This document shows, in pieces, positions 16,037 through 25,449 of a stretch of DNA of 35,870 bases. Under the pieces are notes generated by a model that was given only the letters and a program-made list of their open reading frames with translations, did not search any database and was not told the origin of the DNA. Source of the stretch: Bacteroidales bacterium. GTDB lineage: Bacteria; Bacteroidota; Bacteroidia; Bacteroidales; UBA4181. The stretch covers positions 1 to 35,870 of the forward strand of contig JAISDP010000231.1 of the NCBI GenBank assembly GCA_031264715.1, in the 5' to 3' direction. Each line of letters opens with the position of its first letter. The first letter of the stretch is position 1. The position numbers were made by a program, and so were the translations under genes.

Positions 16037-16816
16037 ATGAACTGCAAAATCATCATTTTATTGTGTCTTGTATTGGCGTCATGCCACAGTGAAAAGAAAA
16101 TTGCATATATGCAGGATGTGGCAAATGAAGCCGTCAGAACAATAGAAGTGAATGCGGGCATTGTAATCCAGGCCAAGGATGTGCTTTCCATTGTTGTATC
16201 CAGCAAAAATCCCGAACTGGTCATGGCTTTTAATCTCCCGTTATTAACCTATCAGGCGGGAAGTACACAGTCTGCTTCCAGTTATTCGCAACGATTGCTT
16301 GGTTACACAGTAGATTTGGAGGGAAATATTGATTTCCCGGTATTGGGGAAATTAAAAGTAGCGGGGCTGACTCGCGATCAATTGTCTGAAATGATCAAGC
16401 AAAGGTTGATTCAGGAAAATTTGATTAAGGATCCCATCATAGTCACCGATTTCATGAATTTTAAAATTTATGTTTTGGGGGAAGTGAAAACTCCGGGGGC
16501 GTTTGCCCTGGACGGTGACAGGATTACGATACTCGAAGCGCTCGGCAAAGCCGGAGACCTGACCATTTACGGCAAACGCGACAATGTTTTGGTTCGTCGT
16601 GAAAAAGACGGTGTCGTTAATCTTTATCGAGTGGACCTGCGTTCCGAAGCATTGCTCCGTTCGCCGGTTTATTACCTGCAACAGAATGATGTAGTGTATG
16701 TTGAACCCAATAAGACCCGGGCCGGACAGTCAAGAATCAACGAAAACAGGTCCATGGGCGTGTGGATTTCCCTGGCATCGCTTTTAACATCAATGGCTGT
16801 GCTGATTTTTAAATAA
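16037..16816 (+). CDS. Wza-like polysaccharide export outer-membrane lipoprotein
   Basis: This 259-residue protein has a lipoprotein signal with LVLASC (Cys16). A polysaccharide-export (Poly_export) domain covers about residues 45-135, with the conserved VDLEGNIDFPVLGKLKVAG. An SLBB domain follows, opening with FKIYVLGEVKTPGAF. A hydrophobic helix near the C terminus (WISLASLLTSMAVLIF) is usual in the short Bacteroidetes versions. It should form the outer-membrane channel through which the polysaccharide leaves, working with the Wzc-like protein 44 bases downstream. It is the first gene of the locus; no UpxY/UpxZ regulators are seen before it. Confidence 0.93.
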   Translation: MNCKIIILLCLVLASCHSEKKIAYMQDVANEAVRTIEVNAGIVIQAKDVLSIVVSSKNPELVMAFNLPLLTYQAGSTQSASSYSQRLLGYTVDLEGNIDFPVLGKLKVAGLTRDQLSEMIKQRLIQENLIKDPIIVTDFMNFKIYVLGEVKTPGAFALDGDRITILEALGKAGDLTIYGKRDNVLVRREKDGVVNLYRVDLRSEALLRSPVYYLQQNDVVYVEPNKTRAGQSRINENRSMGVWISLASLLTSMAVLIFK

Positions 16817-16860
16817 AACTTGAAACATGTTCTTCATTCTTTACTTTTAAAAATATCCAC

Positions 16861-19260
16861 ATGGAAAATCAAAATATTTCCCAGAACGACGAATTTCTGA
16901 TTAACAATCTGTGGAATAAATATATCAAATATTGGCCATGGTTTGTACTGTCTGTTTTGTTGTGCTGCGGACTGGCAGTCGTGTATATCAAATCGACCTC
17001 CAAAACATATAAGCGAACTGCCACCGTCCTGGTCAGGGAGGATAACCGCCAGGACATCACGGCGGCTTTCAGCAACGATCATAGACAATGGGGGGAGAAA
17101 AATGTCAATGTGAATAATGAAATAGAGGCGTTCAAATCACCGGAATTGATTCAGGAGGTGGTACAGCGCTTGAAATTGAACATTGGTTACGTAATGAAAG
17201 ACGGATTGAAACAAGTGGACTTGTACGCTCAATCGCCTGTCATAGCCGAATTTCCCAATTCCCGCGAAGGAGAATCATTTAGTTTTCAAATAGAACTGTT
17301 ACCCGACAGTGTCGTTGTTCTTTCCAATTTTGTTCAAAAGACATCTACAAACAGGAAAGTTGAAATAAAGCAAGACATTAAAACCAAATTTAACGAAGAA
17401 ACATCGACTCCCATAGGTAATGTTATCATTTCTCCATCGTTATATTATTCATCCGGGCAGTTTCAGGTACCCGTGGTGGTGACTAAAGGCAGCGTCAAAA
17501 ACGTTGCCCTGTGGTATGCAAAGTATTTGACTGTTTCTCTTTCGAGTAAGCAGAATACGATCATTGTTCTGGATATGGAAGATGTATCCATTCAAAGGGC
17601 AGAGGATTTTTTGAATACTTTGATGAGCGTTTACAATGAAAGCAGTCTGGCCGAGAAAAACAGGGAAACCAAATCAACCCTGGAATTTCTCAACGAACGG
17701 ATTCCGCTCATCGAACAGGAATTGAAGACTATTGACGACAGGCTAGCCCAATACAAAAGCACATACAAGGTTACCGATACCCGTGTAGCCGGATCAATGG
17801 ACATGTCGCAATCCAGGGAATATTCAAGTAAAGCGCTGGAGGTAAACACCCAGATCAACATCGCTGGATTTATCAGGGATCATCTGGCCAAAAACTCTAA
17901 AACTGCTGAAATGATACCGGAGCTGGGATTGAAAAACCCTGCAATTGAATCCTACATCAGCCAGTACAACGCCAAACTTTTTGACCGGAACAAACTGATC
18001 ACCAATGGCGGCGAGAATAACCCGGCGATTGTAACCCTGAACAGCGAATTGCAGTCTTTGCGGCAATCCCTGATCCATACGGTCGACAACCTGATAACAA
18101 CCCTCAACATGCAAATGTCGGATTTCCGGTCGCAGGAGGACAGGATGACCAGCCGGATAGCATCCAATCCCGTGCAGGAAAAACAATTGTTATCTATTGA
18201 GCGCGAGCAGAATCTCAAGGCTGACCTGCTTCTTTATTTATTGCAAAAACGTTCGGAAAACGAAATGGCGCTGACGGTCAATACAACCAATTCGCGTGTG
18301 ATTAGCCGGCCTTCGGGCGGTATGAGTCCTGTGAAACCGAATAAATACATAGCATTGCTGATCGCTTTTTTTGTTGGGGTTGGCGTGCCCGGAGGCGTCA
18401 TCTGGGGGCGCGACAGCATCAATACGTCCATTCGCGACAAAAAAGACGTTGAAAGTTTGCCTGTTCCGCTTTTGGGTGTCATCCCCGAATCGAAAAAGCG
18501 CGGAATGCTTCTTGTCCGGGATGATGGGAAAGACGCCGTGAACGAGGCGTTCCGCATCCTCCGTACTAACTTGGGGCTCATCGGGATGAAGGACGCAAAG
18601 GTGATTCATTTTACTTCCCTGGAATCCGGAACCGGAAAAACATTCATGGCTTTAAACCTGGCCATGACTTTTGCCGTTGCCGGTAAAAGAGTCATACTTT
18701 TAGACCTGGATTTGAGAAGGGCGACCTTGAGCAGGATGACCGGATGCAAGCCCATAGGCATTTCACAGTTGCTGGAGCAACAATTAAATGAAGACCTGTT
18801 TATCGAAAATAATTATATCCATGCCGGTTTTGATATCCTGCCCGCAGGCGATAAGCCCTCAAAGCCCTCCGAATTGCTGATGAGCGAGCATTTAAAACTG
18901 CTGATAGCTAAATTGAAAGCTAAATACGATTATGTTTTTCTCGACAGCACCCCGGCAAATATACTGGCCGATGCAACTATTACCGCCCAACTTGCCGACC
19001 TTTCCATATTTGTAGTGCGCGAAAAATTCACCGACAGGCGAAAAATTGCCGAAATCAAGAATTTGTATCGCGGCGGAAAATTCAGGAATATGCACATTGT
19101 ATTGAATGGTTCCGTTACTGAAAACACCTCCGACAAGTATCATGAATACGATGACAAAAACAGCAAAAATGTACCCCTGATACCCAAAGCATCATTCCAT
19201 GAATTGAAAATGTCGGAATTTTTGCTTCACGACAAAAACCACGAGGAAAACGACGGATAA
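16861..19260 (+). CDS. Wzc-like polysaccharide co-polymerase with BY-kinase domain
   Basis: This 799-residue inner-membrane protein has an N-terminal Wzz domain with a first transmembrane helix near residues 25-45 (WFVLSVLLCCGLAVVYI). Long periplasmic coiled coils follow around 265-480, with a GNVR-like region and Pro-rich PSGGMSPVKPNKYIALLI before the second helix. The cytoplasmic bacterial tyrosine kinase domain has Walker A ESGTGKT (588-594), Walker A-prime LLDLDLRRA and Walker B VFLDSTPA. It controls chain length and export with Wza, through cycles of autophosphorylation. The C-terminal tail is unusual: only two tyrosines, Tyr760 and Tyr763, instead of the rich cluster of proteobacterial Wzc. 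No separate phosphatase gene is nearby. Confidence 0.93.
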   Translation: MENQNISQNDEFLINNLWNKYIKYWPWFVLSVLLCCGLAVVYIKSTSKTYKRTATVLVREDNRQDITAAFSNDHRQWGEKNVNVNNEIEAFKSPELIQEVVQRLKLNIGYVMKDGLKQVDLYAQSPVIAEFPNSREGESFSFQIELLPDSVVVLSNFVQKTSTNRKVEIKQDIKTKFNEETSTPIGNVIISPSLYYSSGQFQVPVVVTKGSVKNVALWYAKYLTVSLSSKQNTIIVLDMEDVSIQRAEDFLNTLMSVYNESSLAEKNRETKSTLEFLNERIPLIEQELKTIDDRLAQYKSTYKVTDTRVAGSMDMSQSREYSSKALEVNTQINIAGFIRDHLAKNSKTAEMIPELGLKNPAIESYISQYNAKLFDRNKLITNGGENNPAIVTLNSELQSLRQSLIHTVDNLITTLNMQMSDFRSQEDRMTSRIASNPVQEKQLLSIEREQNLKADLLLYLLQKRSENEMALTVNTTNSRVISRPSGGMSPVKPNKYIALLIAFFVGVGVPGGVIWGRDSINTSIRDKKDVESLPVPLLGVIPESKKRGMLLVRDDGKDAVNEAFRILRTNLGLIGMKDAKVIHFTSLESGTGKTFMALNLAMTFAVAGKRVILLDLDLRRATLSRMTGCKPIGISQLLEQQLNEDLFIENNYIHAGFDILPAGDKPSKPSELLMSEHLKLLIAKLKAKYDYVFLDSTPANILADATITAQLADLSIFVVREKFTDRRKIAEIKNLYRGGKFRNMHIVLNGSVTENTSDKYHEYDDKNSKNVPLIPKASFHELKMSEFLLHDKNHEENDG

Positions 19261-19302
19261 TAATAAATTAAGAATTAAAAATTAAGAATTAAAAATTATA
19301 TA

Positions 19303-19467
19303 GGCTCTATAACGAATTGTATGGGTAAAAAGGAGAGATACGCGGTATCAGTTTGCATTAATGACTTGAAAAGTCATCATTTCCATAACCGGAGGTCGTT
19401 GACCTGCGGTTACGAAAATTGAATCCTTTCAGGATTTTGAATTACCCACACAAAACGTTATAGAACC
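19303..19467. mobile_element. MITE-like 165-bp structured element
   Basis: The ends form 26-base inverted repeats (19303-19328 and 19442-19467) matching at 22 positions, with outer core CTATAACG/CGTTATAG. An 8-base direct repeat ATTATATA flanks both sides (19295-19302 and 19468-19475), as expected for a target duplication, although the site is AT-rich. Inside are four successive hairpins, each with a three-base loop: GATAC/GTATC (19337-19349), ATGACTT/AAGTCAT (19361-19377), a 14-base arm pair with two mismatches (19384-19414) and AATCCT/AGGATT (19422-19436). No coding capacity. It lies between the kinase and acyltransferase genes and could also work as a structured RNA. Confidence 0.7.
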
Positions 19468-19505
19468 ATTATATATATAACCACATATAACCCGTTAACC
19501 TTTTT

Positions 19506-20597
19506 ATGACCAACGAAGAATTACAGTCCAAAACCATCAACTGGTTGAGGTTTCCGCTGATTGCCATGGTCGTGTTAGCGCATACTGTCACTGATGACGA
19601 TACATTACGCGAATATGTTTCACTCATTGATTATAAACATCTATCCGGCATGGATGTTAGCAATTTAACCCGTTTCCTTTTGTCAGCCGTTGTTCCCTAC
19701 GTTATAGTTCCCTGTTTTTTTATGTTTTCGGGATTCCTGTTCTTTTATAAGACTAAGAATGTATGGAACAGAAATATTTATCTCGGAAAAATCAAAAGCA
19801 GAATAAAGACATTACTGATTCCATACCTGCTGTGGAATATCATTCCGGTGGCTCTGGTGGCGCTGCTTGCTTTCATGAAGTTTGACGGCAGTTTGCGATC
19901 TATAATGAATGAATTGCAGGAAAAGGGGATATTGAAAATATTCTGGAATTATTATCATGAGGCCTTTGTTTCATATCCATATAACGCTCCTTTATGGTAT
20001 GTGAGGGATTTGATCATTGTTGCCCTTTGCTCTCCGCTGGTCTATTATTTTGTAAAATACACAAAGCTTTTGGGTACCGTCATTTTGGGTATCCTTTTTT
20101 TCGTGGGAAATGCAAGGTTTCCGGTCGTCGCGTTCTTTTTCACTTTTGGCGCATATTTTGCCGTTCATGGCAGGAACATGATCATGGAATTACGGAAAGG
20201 CCGGTGGATTTGGCTGTGTTCTACCGTCATTACCTTGATTTTATCCGTATATTATACAGGGAGCGATAAATATATTTATCCTTTCATCCTGTTCAATATA
20301 TTCGGTTGTTTCGTAACTATCAATATTGCATCCCGATTGATAGAACGCGGCTATGTTACCATCAATCGGTCTTCCTTTCTGTCCCGGACGGGTTTCTTTA
20401 TTTATGCGGCGCACGGAATGATATTGAGAACATGTATTAAATTGCTGAATATCACATTCAATTCAACCGGCGCCCTTATCCTGGGCGTGAAATTTTTTCT
20501 TGCGCCGGCTGTTTGTGTATCTGTTTGTGTGGCGCTATACTGGATTGCTGATAAAACAGTTCCCAAATTGTTGGGCATATTGACAGGCAGCAGATAA
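19506..20597 (+). CDS. Membrane O-acyltransferase (acyltransferase 3 family), copy 1
   Basis: This 363-residue polytopic protein has about ten predicted membrane segments. The N terminus reads NWLRFPLIAMVVLAHTV, with the His in the first membrane segment that is conserved and probably catalytic in the acyltransferase 3 family. A further signature is VPCFFMFSGFLFFYK, followed by the basic loop IKSRIKTLLIPYLLWN. It should transfer acetyl or another acyl group to a sugar of the polysaccharide or its lipid-linked precursor, at the inner membrane. It heads a tightly packed operon running to 25303. The next gene is a close paralogue. Confidence 0.9.
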   Translation: MTNEELQSKTINWLRFPLIAMVVLAHTVTDDDTLREYVSLIDYKHLSGMDVSNLTRFLLSAVVPYVIVPCFFMFSGFLFFYKTKNVWNRNIYLGKIKSRIKTLLIPYLLWNIIPVALVALLAFMKFDGSLRSIMNELQEKGILKIFWNYYHEAFVSYPYNAPLWYVRDLIIVALCSPLVYYFVKYTKLLGTVILGILFFVGNARFPVVAFFFTFGAYFAVHGRNMIMELRKGRWIWLCSTVITLILSVYYTGSDKYIYPFILFNIFGCFVTINIASRLIERGYVTINRSSFLSRTGFFIYAAHGMILRTCIKLLNITFNSTGALILGVKFFLAPAVCVSVCVALYWIADKTVPKLLGILTGSR

Positions 20598-20624
20598 GCA
20601 TCGAAATATTTTACAGTTTTTTAC

Positions 20625-21719
20625 ATGACCAGCGAAGAATTGCAATCCAAAACCATCAATTGTTTGAGGTTTCCGCTGACTGCCGGCGTCGTATTAGCGC
20701 ATACCGTCAGCGACAGAGATTGGTTAAAGGAGTATATTCCACACATTGACTATACACTCCTGTCCGGTACGGATATTTACAATTTAATGCGTATTCTTTT
20801 GTCGGACTTTATTCCCCGCGCTGTAACAGTCCCCTGTTTTTTTGTATTTTCCGGATTTTTATTTTTCTATAAGGGTAAAGTATGGAATAGGAATATCTAT
20901 TTCGGAAAAATCAAAAGCAGGACAAAGACATTGGTGATTCCATACCTGCTGTGGAACATCATTCCGTTGGCTCTGGCGGCCTTGTTTGCTTTCATGAGGT
21001 TTGACGGCAGTTTATCGGAATTGATGAGTAAATTGCAGGAAAACGGGATATTCACAATATTCTGGAATTATTCTTGTGACGGCTCTGTTTCATATCCATA
21101 TAATATTCCCATGTGGTATGTGAGAGATCTGATCGTTGCTGCCTTTTGTTCGCCACTGGTCTATTATTTTGTAAAATACGCAAAACTGATAGGTGTCGTC
21201 ATATTGGGCGTCTCTTATGTTTTATTGACGGGTATGGGTATATGGTTTCCGCTCGTCATGTTCTTTTTCACCCTTGGCGCCTGGTTGGCTGTTCATGGCA
21301 AGAACATGGTCGTGGAATCGCGGAAGGGTAAATGGTTTTGGTTCTGTTGTCTGATCGTTACATTGATTTTATCCGTGTATTGCCTGGGAACTGACAAATT
21401 TGGTTATATTTTTGCTTTGTGTAATGTCTCCGGCAGTATCACAATGATCAATATAGCATCCCGATTAATAGAACGCGGTCGTGTTGCCATTCATCCTTTT
21501 CTCACCCAGACAAGTTTCTTTATTTATGCGGTGCACGGAGGAATATTATGGAAATGTAATCAAGCGCTGAATATCCTGTTCGATTCAACCGGCATCCCTG
21601 TTTTGACCCTGAAATATTTTCTTGCGCCGGCTGTTTGCGTGTGTATATGTGTGGGAGTGTACTGGGTTGCCGGCAAAACAGTCCCCAAATTATTGAGTAT
21701 ATTGACCGGCAGTAGATAA
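20625..21719 (+). CDS. Membrane O-acyltransferase (acyltransferase 3 family), copy 2
   Basis: This 364-residue protein is a tandem paralogue of the preceding gene: the first 20 residues differ at only a few positions (EELQSKTIN and LRFPL shared), and stretches such as IPYLLWNIIP, FDGSL and KTVPKLL recur at the same places. The family His lies in VVLAHTV. It should acylate a sugar at the membrane, perhaps at another position than copy 1. It follows copy 1 by 27 bases and abuts the polymerase gene with no gap, so all three are cotranscribed. Divergence is spread along the length, which suggests an old duplication with separate specificities. Confidence 0.9.
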   Translation: MTSEELQSKTINCLRFPLTAGVVLAHTVSDRDWLKEYIPHIDYTLLSGTDIYNLMRILLSDFIPRAVTVPCFFVFSGFLFFYKGKVWNRNIYFGKIKSRTKTLVIPYLLWNIIPLALAALFAFMRFDGSLSELMSKLQENGIFTIFWNYSCDGSVSYPYNIPMWYVRDLIVAAFCSPLVYYFVKYAKLIGVVILGVSYVLLTGMGIWFPLVMFFFTLGAWLAVHGKNMVVESRKGKWFWFCCLIVTLILSVYCLGTDKFGYIFALCNVSGSITMINIASRLIERGRVAIHPFLTQTSFFIYAVHGGILWKCNQALNILFDSTGIPVLTLKYFLAPAVCVCICVGVYWVAGKTVPKLLSILTGSR

Positions 21720-22910
21720 ATGATGTATTTGTTATTTATATTTGTCATAGTAATTAACCTGTTTTTTAATACTATGATACCGGCATCGTTTGGATTTGGA
21801 GGCCTCAAGATGCTGGTTTTTTTACCCGTTTTGGCGTATTTCGCCGTGAAGGTATTTCTCAAAGAAATACGATATAACAAAGATGCTGTATATGTCATTT
21901 TACTTGCTGTTATCATCATTATTTTCAAAATGGCCCTCGGACAGAGTTATATTTCCGAAGCGGTTCAGCTTTTGATCACTCCCATGCTCATAGCCATGAG
22001 TTTTGAGACCTTGACAGGGAAAGAATTAAATCTTCTTCGCCGGGTAATGATTGGTTTTTTTATCGTCGAATGTGGCTTGTCAATAGTGGAATGGACATTG
22101 AACCGTGCCTTCTTTCTCAACCCCAATTTGCCCAATGAGTTTCTTGACTGGTTTGCAATCTCCGGATTCTTCAGGAGTACGTCGCTTTTGGGACATCCGC
22201 TGGCTAACGCGCAGGTTGTGGCTGTGTTTATGACATTCATCGCTATTTCCGACTTCAAGAAAAAGTACGTACAGATTTTTTTGTTTTTTCTGGGATATCT
22301 GTCGCTGTTCTGTTTCAACGCCCGTGGAGCTACCCTGGTTATAACCGCTTTCGTAGCTCCGTATTTTATATGGAAAGTCAACAGGACAACCCCGCAAAAC
22401 AGGAAATGGATCATCAAACTGGGTGTCTTTTGCGTGGTTTTAGGCATAGGTTACATGGTCACGCAAACGTCTTTCGGTGGACGGCTGATGAATATGGAAC
22501 TCATGGATAGTAGCGGCCAGACGCGGTTGGAAGTTTGGGATTTTTACAGGCACTACGACCGTCAGGAAAATTTTATATGGGGACATCCCGGTAATTACCT
22601 GTTCATGATGGACAAATTGGGAGCGGCTGGAGTTGAAAACGGAGTTGTATGTTTGATCCTGGATTGGGGTATTGTTTTTACGATACCTGTCCTGTTATTG
22701 CTTTTCAGGTTTCAGTATCACAGATTGTCCGTATTCTCAAAATTTGACAAATGGCTCCTGCTTGCGGTATTTTACATCATTGGCTTCATGAATCCGAATT
22801 TGGCGGCTCCTCTTCAGTGGACGCTGTGGATTTATGCTTATTATGTATTCCGGCCCCAAGCGCTTCTTCCGCAAACCGAAACTGTTTTTTCAATAGAAAT
22901 TGATGAATAA
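21720..22910 (+). CDS. Wzy-like O-antigen/exopolysaccharide polymerase
   Basis: This 396-residue protein is almost wholly membrane helices, with one larger loop around residues 245-300 containing TSFGGRLMNMELMDSSGQTR, typical of the O-antigen ligase/polymerase family. FNARGATLVI is a second family-like feature: an Arg beside a membrane segment. It should join undecaprenyl-linked repeat units at the periplasmic face of the inner membrane. Wzy proteins are poorly conserved, so the call rests on topology, the loop and location beside Wzx. The ATG directly follows the acyltransferase stop, and its 3' end overlaps the flippase start by 8 bases. Confidence 0.85.
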   Translation: MMYLLFIFVIVINLFFNTMIPASFGFGGLKMLVFLPVLAYFAVKVFLKEIRYNKDAVYVILLAVIIIIFKMALGQSYISEAVQLLITPMLIAMSFETLTGKELNLLRRVMIGFFIVECGLSIVEWTLNRAFFLNPNLPNEFLDWFAISGFFRSTSLLGHPLANAQVVAVFMTFIAISDFKKKYVQIFLFFLGYLSLFCFNARGATLVITAFVAPYFIWKVNRTTPQNRKWIIKLGVFCVVLGIGYMVTQTSFGGRLMNMELMDSSGQTRLEVWDFYRHYDRQENFIWGHPGNYLFMMDKLGAAGVENGVVCLILDWGIVFTIPVLLLLFRFQYHRLSVFSKFDKWLLLAVFYIIGFMNPNLAAPLQWTLWIYAYYVFRPQALLPQTETVFSIEIDE

Positions 22911-24402
22911 CCGTATAGCAAAAAACACACTGTATCTCTATCTTCGAATGTTGTTTTCGATGGGGATCACTTTTTATACGACCCGCGTTGTCCTGGCCAC
23001 ATTGGGATTTGATGATTTCGGCATTTACAACGTAGTTGGCAGTGTATTAGCGATGTTTGCCGTTTTAAAGGCATCAATGAGCACCTCAACCTCGCGGTTT
23101 CTGACTTTTGCTTTGGGCCGGGAAGATAAGGAAGAGTTTCGAAAAACGTTTTCGGCTGCTCTTACCATTCATGTTTTAATAGCATTTCTTTTCCTTGTAT
23201 TGGCCGAAACCGCAGGACTGTGGTATCTGGAGAATATCATGGAAATACCCCCGGATAGAATGAATGCGGCGCGTGCTGTTTATCAACTGTCTATCGTAAG
23301 CGCAATGGTAACGATCATACAGGTACCGTATAATGCAGCCATTATTTCGCACGAGCGGATGAATATTTATGCGTATATCGAAATATTGAACGTTTGTTTG
23401 AAACTGGGTATTGTATATTTATTATCCATTGGCCATTGGGATCAGTTGATTTTCTATGCCGTGCTGATGCTGCTTGTTTCCTGCCTCATCACAGGCGTTT
23501 ACAGGCTGTACTGCGTCAAACGGTTTAAAGAGTGTACATACAAATTTGAATGGGACAGGAAAGTAATATATCCTATGCTGACTTTCTCGGGATGGGATAC
23601 GCTGGGCAACGGAGCGGTTATTGGAGCAACGCAGGGAGTCAATCTCCTCTTAAACTCATTTTTCGGCATTTTAGTAAACACCGCATACGGAGTTTGCTAT
23701 CAGATCAACAATGCAGCCATAAATTTTGTGCGTAATTTTCAAATGGCTGTAAATCCTCAAATAGTAAAAAATTATGCTGCCGGAAAGTTAGATGATTTAC
23801 GCAGTTTGATACTTCAAAATGCGAAAATTTCCTTTGTTTTAATGTGGTTGTTATTTCTTCCCATATCATTGAACCTGGAACTTATCCTTCAATTCTGGTT
23901 GGGCGAAGTCCCCGAATACGCAGCAACGTTCTGCCGCCTGGTATTGATACAGTCTTTAATATCCTGTGTGCAGCGGCCTTTTGTGATGACCATCCATGCC
24001 ACGGGAAGAATGAAAGTATTCCAGCTGACCACCGGAACCGTGTTATTATCGGTTTTGCCCGCATCCTGGTTTTTCCTGAAAGCAGGAGGGGCGCCGCATA
24101 TACCTTTCCTGGTTTATATTGCCGCTTCCGCAATAGAGCTGTGTGTTGAACTGTATTTGGTGGGAAAATGGATAAAATTATCTCATATTTCCCTGTTCAA
24201 AAAAGTGTTTGTTCCCATACTTCTCATCATTGCCTGCACGTTGCCCGTTTCGGCATTGGCAGCTTATTATCTGCCGTTTCTGCTGGCTGTCGCAGTTTCG
24301 GGATTATCAGTCTGCGTTTCTGCTTTTTACATTGCTTTTGATAAGGAAACAAGATCAAAAGTATTACAATACGCAAAAAATATACTTTGTCATACCAAGT
24401 AA
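22903..24402 (+). CDS. Wzx-like lipid-linked oligosaccharide flippase
   Basis: From the ATG at 22903 the product is 499 residues (a TTG one codon earlier is less likely). About 12-14 hydrophobic segments cover the length. The N terminus, KNTLYLYLRMLFSMGITFYTT followed by RVVLATLG and FGIYNVVG, is the usual opening of the polysaccharide transporter branch of the MOP superfamily. It should turn undecaprenyl-linked repeat units across the inner membrane for polymerisation by the neighbouring Wzy. It overlaps the polymerase gene and is 16 bases ahead of the GT2 gene. Confidence 0.92.
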   Translation: MNNRIAKNTLYLYLRMLFSMGITFYTTRVVLATLGFDDFGIYNVVGSVLAMFAVLKASMSTSTSRFLTFALGREDKEEFRKTFSAALTIHVLIAFLFLVLAETAGLWYLENIMEIPPDRMNAARAVYQLSIVSAMVTIIQVPYNAAIISHERMNIYAYIEILNVCLKLGIVYLLSIGHWDQLIFYAVLMLLVSCLITGVYRLYCVKRFKECTYKFEWDRKVIYPMLTFSGWDTLGNGAVIGATQGVNLLLNSFFGILVNTAYGVCYQINNAAINFVRNFQMAVNPQIVKNYAAGKLDDLRSLILQNAKISFVLMWLLFLPISLNLELILQFWLGEVPEYAATFCRLVLIQSLISCVQRPFVMTIHATGRMKVFQLTTGTVLLSVLPASWFFLKAGGAPHIPFLVYIAASAIELCVELYLVGKWIKLSHISLFKKVFVPILLIIACTLPVSALAAYYLPFLLAVAVSGLSVCVSAFYIAFDKETRSKVLQYAKNILCHTK

Positions 24403-24418
24403 AAAACATCAAAAGGAA

Positions 24419-25303
24419 ATGATACGGTTTTCAGTCGTCATACCGCTGTACAACAAGGCCAACTTTGTTAAAAAAACGGTTGAGAGCATACTGGCTCAAA
24501 CCTGTAAGGAGTTTGAGATTGTTATCGTCAATGACGGCTCTACCGATAACAGTCTGGCAGTCGTAAGCGAAATAAACGACCCGCGCATTCGTATTTTTAC
24601 CAAACCGAACGGCGGTGTTTCCGATGCGAGAAATTACGGAATTGAAAAAGCGCAATACGGATATATCGCGTTTCTTGATGCCGACGATTTATGGTTGCCC
24701 GACTACCTGGAAACCCAGAAGGGAATGATAGAGCAGTACCCGCAGGCAGGAGTATATGCAACAGGATACACGATTATCTACCGAGCGGGCGACAACTGCG
24801 ACAGAGTGAACGTGAACTTACCCAAAGGTACAGTCCTGTTGATTGACGATTACTGCAAAGCGTTAATAAAAAATGAAATAACGCACCCATGGACAGGGAC
24901 AATTTGTGTAAAAAGGGAGTTATTTAATTGCGTTGATGGATTTATGAAGGGTGTTAAACGGGGTGAGGATGTAGATATGTGGTTGAGATTAAGTCTCATT
25001 TCGCCAGTCGTATGGAAAAATGAAACGAAAGCAATATACAACCTGGTAACCGAAAACAATGCTACCTTTCATTACGATTCATATAAAAACGAGTTTCCGT
25101 ATTGGAAATGGTATAAGTACGATTCTTCCATTTATCTGAAAATGTACACTAACCGTACTATTAAACGACTTTTGACGCATCTCAAATTTAGAGATAAAAT
25201 ATCTGTTTTATCTAAAGTCAATTGGTATTATGTGTGGTTACATGCACTTTATCATCTCGGTTATACAAAAGACCTTAGCCCTGAAAGGCCTGAAAGGGCG
25301 TAA
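24419..25303 (+). CDS. Family 2 glycosyltransferase
   Basis: The open frame extends far upstream, but the ATG at 24419, preceded by AAAAGGA, fits best because the GT-A fold begins right after it with IRFSVVIPLYNKANFVKKTV. The product is 294 residues. Nucleotide-sugar and metal motifs are VNDGSTDNS, GGVSDARNYG and the DxD region FLDADDLW (about residues 85-92). It should move one sugar from a nucleotide donor to the growing repeat unit on the cytoplasmic face. The C-terminal part is basic and aromatic, suggesting membrane contact. It is the last gene of the first polysaccharide operon. Confidence 0.92.
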   Translation: MIRFSVVIPLYNKANFVKKTVESILAQTCKEFEIVIVNDGSTDNSLAVVSEINDPRIRIFTKPNGGVSDARNYGIEKAQYGYIAFLDADDLWLPDYLETQKGMIEQYPQAGVYATGYTIIYRAGDNCDRVNVNLPKGTVLLIDDYCKALIKNEITHPWTGTICVKRELFNCVDGFMKGVKRGEDVDMWLRLSLISPVVWKNETKAIYNLVTENNATFHYDSYKNEFPYWKWYKYDSSIYLKMYTNRTIKRLLTHLKFRDKISVLSKVNWYYVWLHALYHLGYTKDLSPERPERA

Positions 25304-25360
25304 GCCGCGATACAACAGGATATAATTCAAATAAAGCGTTCTTTGACACATTGGTTTACA

Positions 25361-25411
25361 CGTTTTTAATCAGGAATTGTTTTATATCTTTGCACGACGG
25401 CATATCGGTAG
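25361..25411 (+). repeat. Repeat D, copy 1, carrying a -7 promoter box
   Basis: This 51-bp segment recurs at 35656-35706 on the same strand with only a few differences. It contains TTAATCAGGAATTG and the -7 box TATCTTTG at 25385-25392, then ACGGCATATCGGTAG. In this copy the last part is followed by a further CCCCGTCAGGGG and a second GGCATATCGGTAG (ending near 25439). Both copies then lead into 21-bp-repeat sequence, so this looks like a mobile or amplified leader module. Confidence 0.75.
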
Positions 25412-25449
25412 ACCCCGTCAGGGGCGGCATATCGGTAGACTTTTCAAGT

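Noticed and set aside
24209..24418. Upstream extension of the GT2 gene
   Set aside because: The 70 extra residues overlap the flippase gene in another frame and do not resemble a GT2; ATG 24419 has a ribosome site.
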